From JBDHZK01 sp039811865 (lineage in GTDB: Bacteria > Actinomycetota > Actinomycetes > Propionibacteriales > Propionibacteriaceae), in the NCBI GenBank assembly GCA_039811865.1, contig JBDHZK010000021.1:1-26585 (forward strand): a DNA stretch of 26,585 nt. The letters run 5' to 3'. The first letter of the stretch is position 1. Each line of letters starts with the position of its first letter. The notes below the pieces were generated by a model that saw nothing but the letters and a program-made list of their open reading frames with translations, was not told where the DNA came from and made no database searches. Positions 14,642-20,059 of the stretch are shown piece by piece. The position numbers and the translations under genes are program-made.

Positions 14642-16582
14642 ATGACGCAGCACCAGGTCGAGGAGTCGCCGTCGCTGTTCGGGCGCCTGGAGCCGCTCCT
14701 GGCTCGGGTCAGCAAACCGGTGCAGTACGTCGGCGGCGAAGTGAACTCGGTTGTGAAGGACTGGGCCGGCGCCCTCGTCCGCTGGGCTCTGATGTACCCG
14801 GACGCCTACGAGGTGGGTCAGCCGAACCAGGGCGTCGCGATCCTCTACGAGCTGCTCAACGAGCGCGAGTGGATCTTGGCCGAGCGTACTTACAGCATTT
14901 GGCCCGACCTCGAAAGGCTCATGCGGGCTTCAGGGCTGCCGCAGTTCACCCTGGACGGCCACCGCTCCGTTCGCGATTTCGACATCCTGGGCGTCAGCTT
15001 CTCGACCGAGCTCGGCTACACCAACCTGCTGAATGCGATCGACCTGGCGGGGATCCCGCTGCACGCGGCCGAACGCACCACCGCGGATCCGATCGTGATC
15101 GCCGGCGGTCACGCCGCCTTCAATCCCGAACCCATCGCCGACTTCATCGATGCCGCCGTGCTCGGCGACGGCGAGGAAGCCTGTTTGGCGATCTCCGACA
15201 TTGTGAGAGAACACAAGGAGGCGGGTCGTCCCGGTGGGCGTGACGGTCTGCTGCAACGCCTCGCCGCGACCGGTTCGGTGTACGTCCCCAGGTTCTACGA
15301 CGTCAGCTACCTACCGGACGGCAGGATTCGCCGGGTCGCGCCGAACCGGTCCGGCGTCCCAGCGCGGGTGGTCAAGCACACCTTGATGAACCTCGATGCC
15401 TGGCCCTACCCCAAGGCGCCCGTCGTCCCGCTCGCCGAAACCGTGCATGAGCGTTACTCCGTCGAGGTCTTTCGGGGCTGCACTAGGGGGTGCCGGTTTT
15501 GCCAGGCCGGCATGATCACGCGTCCGGTGCGGGAACGGTCGCTGCCCACCATCGGGGCCATGGTGGCCGGCGGACTGGACGCCACCGGCCTGGAGGAGGT
15601 GGGGCTGCTCAGCCTGTCCAGCGCCGATCACACCGAGATTGCCGAGGTGGCCAGACAGCTCGCCGACCGCTACGACGGCACCAACGTCTCGCTTTCCTTG
15701 CCCAGCACCCGCGTGGACGCGTTCAACGTCGACCTCGCCAACGAGTTGTCGCGCAACGGCCGGCGCAGCGGGCTCACCTTCGCTCCCGAGGGCGGCACCG
15801 AGCGGATGCGCAAGGTGATCAACAAGATGGTCAGCGAGGACGACCTCATCGACACTGTCGCCACCGCCTACGGCAACGGGTGGCGTCAGGTGAAGCTCTA
15901 TTTCATGTGCGGGCTGCCGACCGAGACCGACGCCGACGTCACCGCTATCGCCGAACTGGCGGCCAGAGTGATCGAGACGGGACGCCGGGTGTCCGGCACG
16001 CGCGACATTCGTTGCACGGTGAGCATCGGGGGCTTCGTGCCCAAACCGCACACACCGTTCCAGTGGGCCGCACAAGCCTCCCCCGAGACGATCGATGCCC
16101 GGTTGGGCAAGCTGCGCGAAGCGATTCGGGCCGACCGCCGCTACGGACGCGCGATCGGCATGCGCTACCACGACGGCAAGCCTGGAGCGATCGAGGGTCT
16201 ACTCAGCCGCGGCGATCGCCGCGTCGGCGCCGTGATCGAGGCCGTCTGGCGTGCCGGCGGCGTCTTCGACGGGTGGAGCGAGCACTTCTCGTACGAGCGC
16301 TGGGTCGCCGCCGCCCAGCGCGTCCTGCCCGAACACGGGGTGGACCTGGACTGGTACACCACGCGCGAGCGCGACTATGCCGAGGTCCTGCCTTGGGATC
16401 ACCTGGACGCGGGGCTCGACCGCGACTGGCTCTGGGAAGACTGGCAAGACGCGATCGACGAGGTCGAGGTGGACGACTGCCGCTGGACCCCCTGCTACGA
16501 CTGCGGCGTTTGCCCCGAGTTGGGCACGCAGATCCAGATCGGCCCGACCGGACGTTCGCTGTTGCCGCTGACCCCGTTGTGA
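14642..16582 (+). CDS. TIGR03960-type B12-binding-domain radical SAM protein
   Basis: This is a predicted iron-sulphur radical SAM enzyme of 646 residues and unknown reaction. An N-terminal cobalamin-binding-like Rossmann domain (about 60-210; VSFSTELGYTNLLNAID, VIAGGHAAFNPEP) precedes the radical SAM barrel. The cluster motif CxxxCxxC is Cys280, Cys284 and Cys287 in RGCTRGCRFCQAG. GTERMRKVINK and KLYFMCGLPTETD follow, as expected for the barrel. The C-terminus has PCYDCGVC, a possible second metal site. Family members usually sit next to TIGR03936 (DUF2344), with which they are fused in some bacteria. Here that partner is 2.4 kb downstream. A role in tRNA or ribosome-associated modification is often guessed but unproven. 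Confidence 0.87.
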   Translation: MTQHQVEESPSLFGRLEPLLARVSKPVQYVGGEVNSVVKDWAGALVRWALMYPDAYEVGQPNQGVAILYELLNEREWILAERTYSIWPDLERLMRASGLPQFTLDGHRSVRDFDILGVSFSTELGYTNLLNAIDLAGIPLHAAERTTADPIVIAGGHAAFNPEPIADFIDAAVLGDGEEACLAISDIVREHKEAGRPGGRDGLLQRLAATGSVYVPRFYDVSYLPDGRIRRVAPNRSGVPARVVKHTLMNLDAWPYPKAPVVPLAETVHERYSVEVFRGCTRGCRFCQAGMITRPVRERSLPTIGAMVAGGLDATGLEEVGLLSLSSADHTEIAEVARQLADRYDGTNVSLSLPSTRVDAFNVDLANELSRNGRRSGLTFAPEGGTERMRKVINKMVSEDDLIDTVATAYGNGWRQVKLYFMCGLPTETDADVTAIAELAARVIETGRRVSGTRDIRCTVSIGGFVPKPHTPFQWAAQASPETIDARLGKLREAIRADRRYGRAIGMRYHDGKPGAIEGLLSRGDRRVGAVIEAVWRAGGVFDGWSEHFSYERWVAAAQRVLPEHGVDLDWYTTRERDYAEVLPWDHLDAGLDRDWLWEDWQDAIDEVEVDDCRWTPCYDCGVCPELGTQIQIGPTGRSLLPLTPL

Positions 16583-16602
16583 GGCGAACCGCTTGAACCA
16601 AT

Positions 16603-16616
16603 CCGGGACGTCCCGG
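16603..16616. terminator. Palindrome between two convergent genes
   Basis: CCGGGACGTCCCGG is a perfect 14-bp palindrome located 20 nt after the TIGR03960 stop and 20 nt after the minus-strand phosphoesterase stop. It could act as a terminator for both genes, though its hairpin would have a tight loop. Confidence 0.35.
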
Positions 16617-16636
16617 CCACCTCCTGCACCTGGAGT

Positions 16637-18058
16637 TCAGCGCACGAAGGTCATGGCGTCCACGGTCACGTCGTACTGCGGATAGGCGTGCCCGTTACCC
16701 TCTTGGCCAACCTGGCTGGCGTCCCAACTGGCCTGGATCTTGGACGTGACCACGCCGGTGGCGGCGTCGATATCCACCGTGCGGACTGGATTTCGGTCGC
16801 GATCGTGCAGTGCCCCGAGGAAGGCCACGACCCGATGACCGTCGTGGGCGTTGATCACGCGGTGGCCCGCCATGCCGACGTGACCCGAGAAGACGAACTG
16901 GACGTTGGGGTACTGCGTCAGCATCTGCCAAAACGTCGTCGGTGCAGTGGCGCCATAACCGCCGTCCCAGTTGCTGATGCGAAGATCCGCGCCCAGGAAA
17001 CAGTGGGTCACGACGATCACGTTGTGGCGTGGATGGCTGGCGATCACGGTCTGGGCCCAGTCGATGACCCGTTGGCGCGGCCACAACTCGACCACGAGCA
17101 CCAGCCAGTCGAGCCCGGCCGCCGAGAACGTCCGAAATCCGTTGTCGGACTTGCCCGGCTGGAACGTCCCCTCATAACCGAACCGCGACGGCGGGTAGAA
17201 ACGGTTCCACACCGCAGTGTTGCGCACCTGCTCGCGGGCATCCATCCCGGGACAGGCGCCACCACCGGCACACACCGCGTTCGTGTCGTGGTTGCCCACC
17301 GCCGCCAAGAAGGGCAGGCCCGCGGCCGGAAGCCTGCTCAACCAGGTCGAGTTGTTCACGTACTGCGGGTGCCCGGGGCTGTCCCAATCCTGGACGTCCC
17401 CGGTGTGCAGCACCCAGCGCAGGTCAAGCTCATCCTTGTTCGCGATCAGCCAGGAGATGCGCTTGCCCATTCGCGGGTCCGCCCGATCGTGGGACTCCAG
17501 TTGGGTGTCCGGCATCACGGCGAACCCGAAGTGCGACTCGTATGCGGCGGCATAGAACGCGACCCCGTCGAGTCGCCAGCCCTCCCGCTCCCATTCCACG
17601 GGGATGTGGCCGGCGAAATACCGGTGTTTGCCTTGCCGAGTGAGGCGCAGGATGGGCAGTCCGCAACCCGTCGCCGCGCGCTCGGCAGCGAAGAAGACGA
17701 CGCCCTCGTCCACATAGCCGGACGACTTGAGGCGAACGATTCGGGCCTCGGCGCTCTCGAAGGCTTGGTCTGCGCTGGCCGGGTTGGCGAGGCGGTGGAC
17801 GGCGACCAGCCCCGGTTTCGCCCTGGCGAGTACCTGGAAGCCGGCCCCGAGGTCGGTGGTGAATCCGGCGAGTTCGGCCCGATTGGCTTCGGCTCGTCGG
17901 GTGGTCAGCAGGCCCGCGCCGGTTTGTGGGTTCAGTCGTTGGAAGACCGGATCGGACAAGCGGACGCACGGCGGCGGTTTGTCCGGGACGTTAGCGCTGC
18001 TCGACAGGGGCAGGCAGGCCACCAGGGCGACCAAGAGGAGCAGCAGACGGTTGCGCAT
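16637..18058 (-). CDS. Secreted calcineurin-like metallophosphoesterase
   Basis: This is a predicted exported metal-dependent phosphoesterase of 473 residues. The first 22 residues form a Sec-type signal peptide with no lipobox at the expected place (ACLPLSSSAN). An uncharacterised region of about 150 residues precedes the catalytic domain. Metal-site motifs follow the family order: PDTQ (Asp184), HTGDVQDW (Asp221), GNHD (Asn256, His257), VTHC (His352) and SGHVGMAGH (His393, His399). The last motif replaces the usual GHxH, so one ligand may sit differently. The nearest relatives are probably secreted Ser/Thr-phosphatase-like or phytase-like proteins. The substrate is unknown. GAGAGGGG lies about 9 nt before the ATG at 18058. 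It lies between the TIGR03960 and TIGR03936 genes on the opposite strand. Confidence 0.85.
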   Translation of the reverse strand: MRNRLLLLLVALVACLPLSSSANVPDKPPPCVRLSDPVFQRLNPQTGAGLLTTRRAEANRAELAGFTTDLGAGFQVLARAKPGLVAVHRLANPASADQAFESAEARIVRLKSSGYVDEGVVFFAAERAATGCGLPILRLTRQGKHRYFAGHIPVEWEREGWRLDGVAFYAAAYESHFGFAVMPDTQLESHDRADPRMGKRISWLIANKDELDLRWVLHTGDVQDWDSPGHPQYVNNSTWLSRLPAAGLPFLAAVGNHDTNAVCAGGGACPGMDAREQVRNTAVWNRFYPPSRFGYEGTFQPGKSDNGFRTFSAAGLDWLVLVVELWPRQRVIDWAQTVIASHPRHNVIVVTHCFLGADLRISNWDGGYGATAPTTFWQMLTQYPNVQFVFSGHVGMAGHRVINAHDGHRVVAFLGALHDRDRNPVRTVDIDAATGVVTSKIQASWDASQVGQEGNGHAYPQYDVTVDAMTFVR

Positions 18059-18154
18059 GCTGGCTGCCCCTCTCGCCTAGGGTCGGTCCACCCGATCGTT
18101 CACGATGTTGATGGCAGTTTTTCGGATGCCGGGCGCACAAGGCATTCCCGAGAG

Positions 18155-18174
18155 GTCGGCTGGGGGCGGCCGAC
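18155..18174 (-). terminator. Hairpin after the Tat-type lipoprotein gene
   Basis: GTCGGC (18155-18160) and GCCGAC (18169-18174) form a perfect 6-bp stem around an 8-nt loop, 37 nt after the stop codon at 18211 on the minus strand. There is no U-tract. It suggests the lipoprotein and the phosphoesterase downstream are at least partly separate transcription units. Confidence 0.4.
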
Positions 18175-18210
18175 TGCGGTCAGCAAGCGTAGCGGGTGCC
18201 CGGCAGCCTC

Positions 18211-18870
18211 TCAGAGACCGACTTGGGTCGGTAGCCCGGCCGCTTGGACGGCGGCCGAGTCGCTGACGTGCCCGTCGAAGCCGACCATCAAGTCGTGGGA
18301 GTAGAGCTCGTTGTCGTGCATCGACCAAAGACGCAGTTTGTGGGCTGAACCGACCTTCTGCGGGGTCGGCTTGACGATCTTGCCCTTCCACGCCTCGGTG
18401 AACGCCTTCTTGGCCGCGGCGCTGGCCTGAGGCGTCCAACGAACGTTGGCGGGAGAGTCGATGCGGTAGTTCAGCCCGACGAATCCCAGGGTCGTATCCA
18501 AGAAGAGCCGGCCGGCGTCCAGGGCCAAGGGTGGTTTGTCGAGCTTGACCTGGTCGGCGGTCAAGAGGTTGCTGAAGTTCGCCGGCTGCCCCGAGAGGAT
18601 GTAGCCGGTGCCTTCGCTGACCGGGATTCCGGCGATGACTCGGCGAGGGTGGGTCCCGGTGGCCAGGGTCGCGTCGACGACCTCCCAGTTGTGCAGCACC
18701 GAAGTCGCTACCTTCGCCACGCTCGTGCGCTCGTCGGAGATCCAGCCGACCTGGCCCCGAAGCGCACGCACGGCCCGGGCCCGAAGATCGTTGGCAGCCT
18801 CCGGCGAGGAACACGCTGCCAAGGGGATGATCAGCAGGCTGGCTACGAAGTCGCGGCGCGTGGTGGGCAC
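18211..18870 (-). CDS. Uncharacterised lipoprotein with Tat-like signal
   Basis: I do not recognise a family for this 219-residue protein. The N-terminus MPTTRRDFVASLL has a twin-arginine motif followed by a hydrophobic stretch and the lipobox LAAC (Cys20), so it is probably exported folded and lipid-anchored. The mature part is a mixed hydrophilic sequence with WSMHDNELYSHDLMVGFDG near the C-terminus and no cysteines. The start is assigned to the GTG at 18870, since an ATG at 18875 is in another frame. The ribosome site is not evident and the start may be a few codons off. It lies 152 nt upstream of the phosphoesterase on the same strand. Both products are exported and may be functionally linked, but that is conjecture. 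Confidence 0.65.
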   Translation of the reverse strand: MPTTRRDFVASLLIIPLAACSSPEAANDLRARAVRALRGQVGWISDERTSVAKVATSVLHNWEVVDATLATGTHPRRVIAGIPVSEGTGYILSGQPANFSNLLTADQVKLDKPPLALDAGRLFLDTTLGFVGLNYRIDSPANVRWTPQASAAAKKAFTEAWKGKIVKPTPQKVGSAHKLRLWSMHDNELYSHDLMVGFDGHVSDSAAVQAAGLPTQVGL

Positions 18871-18873
18871 GGC

Positions 18874-18910
18874 ATTATGCTGCCAGCAAGTTACTGGCTG
18901 GCAATAGCCC
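18874..18910 (-). promoter_or_regulatory. Candidate promoter with inverted repeat before the Tat-type lipoprotein
   Basis: On the minus strand CATAAT (18879-18874) could be a -10 element. A TTGCCA lies 19 nt upstream of it, a loose -35. Between and over them lies the perfect inverted repeat TGCCAGC (18881-18887) / GCTGGCA (18897-18903), with a 9-nt centre. The repeat would occlude the promoter and is a plausible repressor site. The divergent TIGR03936 promoter lies about 95 nt away. Confidence 0.4.
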
Positions 18911-18997
18911 GCGCGGGGGACAGCAGTGTCCGGCGAAATGCTCCCGTGGTGGGACGGCGCAACCGGGATGGCGTCGGAATGGCACAGCGCGGCCGAC

Positions 18998-19003
18998 TAG
19001 GCT
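18998..19003 (+). promoter_or_regulatory. -10 element of the TIGR03936 gene, probably leaderless
   Basis: TAGGCT ends 8 nt before the GTG at 19012. The gap holds no Shine-Dalgarno sequence, and no -35 element is visible. Confidence 0.5.
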
Positions 19004-19011
19004 CACCTCCC

Positions 19012-19716
19012 GTGAATGAGCCCAGACGCCAGCCAGAGCAGCAGGCGCCGCCGGTGCAGCGTCTGCGGATCCGCTACTCCAAGCTCGACCGGGCCCGGTT
19101 CGCCAGCCACCGCGACTTCGGCCGCGCGTTCGAGCGCGCGTTGCGCCGAGCCGGGGTCCCGATGGCCTATTCGTCGGGCTTCTCGCCCCACCCGAGGATC
19201 TCTTACGCCAACGCGGCGCCGACGGGGGCCGCGACGCACGCGGAGTATCTCGAGATCGGGCTGGCTCAGCGCTGCGACCCGGCGGCGGTCAAGGCCGCAT
19301 TGAACGAGGCCATGCCGTCCGGAATGCGGATCGAGGAGGTCGTCGAGGGCGGTGGGAGTTCCCTGGCCGATCGGCTGACCGGGTCGGTGTGGGTCCTGGC
19401 GATCGAGGCCGACCCGGACGTTGTGGCCGAGGCCTCGGCCGCACTGCTTGAGTGCGAATCCGCGCTGGTGTCGAGAATGACCAAGGCAGGTTTGCGGGAG
19501 TTCGATGTGCGGGCCGCGATCGTGTCCCTGCGCCTGGACGAGGGCCGGCTTCGGCTGGTTTCGAAGCACTCGACGCCGCTGGTGCGGCCGGACGACGTGT
19601 TCGGGGCACTGCAACGCTGCGATCCGCGGCTTGCGGACGTGCCCACTCCGCTGTACACGCGCTTACGGCAGGGATTCCTCGCTGACGGCGAGGTGGGGGA
19701 CCCGCTGCGGGGCTGA
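19012..19716 (+). CDS. TIGR03936-family radical SAM-associated protein (DUF2344)
   Basis: This 234-residue cytosolic protein belongs to a family that accompanies, or is fused to, the TIGR03960 radical SAM enzyme. Characteristic parts are RIRYSKLDRARFASHRDF near the N-terminus, GVPMAYSSGFSPHPRISYA, and EYLEIGL. The rest is a two-domain alpha-beta fold with no catalytic motif that I can name. The GTG at 19012 gives the family-like N-terminus after a short Pro/Gln-rich lead. The frame is open far upstream, but the -10 element at 18998 argues against a longer protein. Separation from its partner by two minus-strand genes is unusual. rne follows, a common arrangement in actinobacteria. Confidence 0.87.
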   Translation: MNEPRRQPEQQAPPVQRLRIRYSKLDRARFASHRDFGRAFERALRRAGVPMAYSSGFSPHPRISYANAAPTGAATHAEYLEIGLAQRCDPAAVKAALNEAMPSGMRIEEVVEGGGSSLADRLTGSVWVLAIEADPDVVAEASAALLECESALVSRMTKAGLREFDVRAAIVSLRLDEGRLRLVSKHSTPLVRPDDVFGALQRCDPRLADVPTPLYTRLRQGFLADGEVGDPLRG

Positions 19717-19722
19717 TGCGTG

Positions 19723-19738
19723 GAGCCGGGGCCGGCTC
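19723..19738 (+). terminator. Short inverted repeat after the TIGR03936 gene
   Basis: GAGCCGG (19723-19729) and CCGGCTC (19732-19738) are perfect arms with only 2 nt between them, 6 nt after the stop codon. It is terminator-like in position but has no U-tract and almost no loop. Confidence 0.4.
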
Positions 19739-20059
19739 GGACCGAATTGGGTGGAAACGTGCGGCAGTGGTACTCGGGCGGATGGTTTCTTGCGCTTGCG
19801 CGGGCCGCGCACCCCACCGAGCGCCGCACGAAATCCGCTTGACCTCGCGATGCCCGACTCTTCGGGTTCGCTAGGGGGGTTGTGCGATACTGGCTGTCGG
19901 AGGGCATCGCCGATGCCCGAAGCGCCGATCTTCGACCGCTCAACCGCGACGAGTCCGCTCGACCGCGGGAGCCGCTTTCGTGTTCGTCGCCCCGCAAGCT
20001 TTGCCGCGTTATCGCGGCGCACTTAGCTCCGGCGTACCCCCGCCGGGGGAGGAGCACAC
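19739..20059 (+). promoter_or_regulatory. Non-coding leader region of rne with three structured elements
   Basis: No coding region fits this 321-nt stretch. GATACT (19886-19891) is a possible -10 element. Just downstream lies the perfect palindrome GGGCATCG-C-CGATGCCC (19902-19918). Near the gene are two hairpins: GCCGCG-TTAT-CGCGGC (20003-20018) and CCGGCG with CGCCGG (20029-20046). The last hairpin abuts the ribosome site GGGGGAGGAG (20045-20054) and shares its first bases, so it could control access to it. RNase E genes in other bacteria are known to be autoregulated through a structured 5' leader. That this one works the same way is inference. Confidence 0.45.

Noticed and set aside
16688..18304. 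A 538-codon plus-strand frame over the phosphoesterase
   Set aside because: The minus strand shows a signal peptide and all metallophosphoesterase motifs. The plus frame shows nothing.
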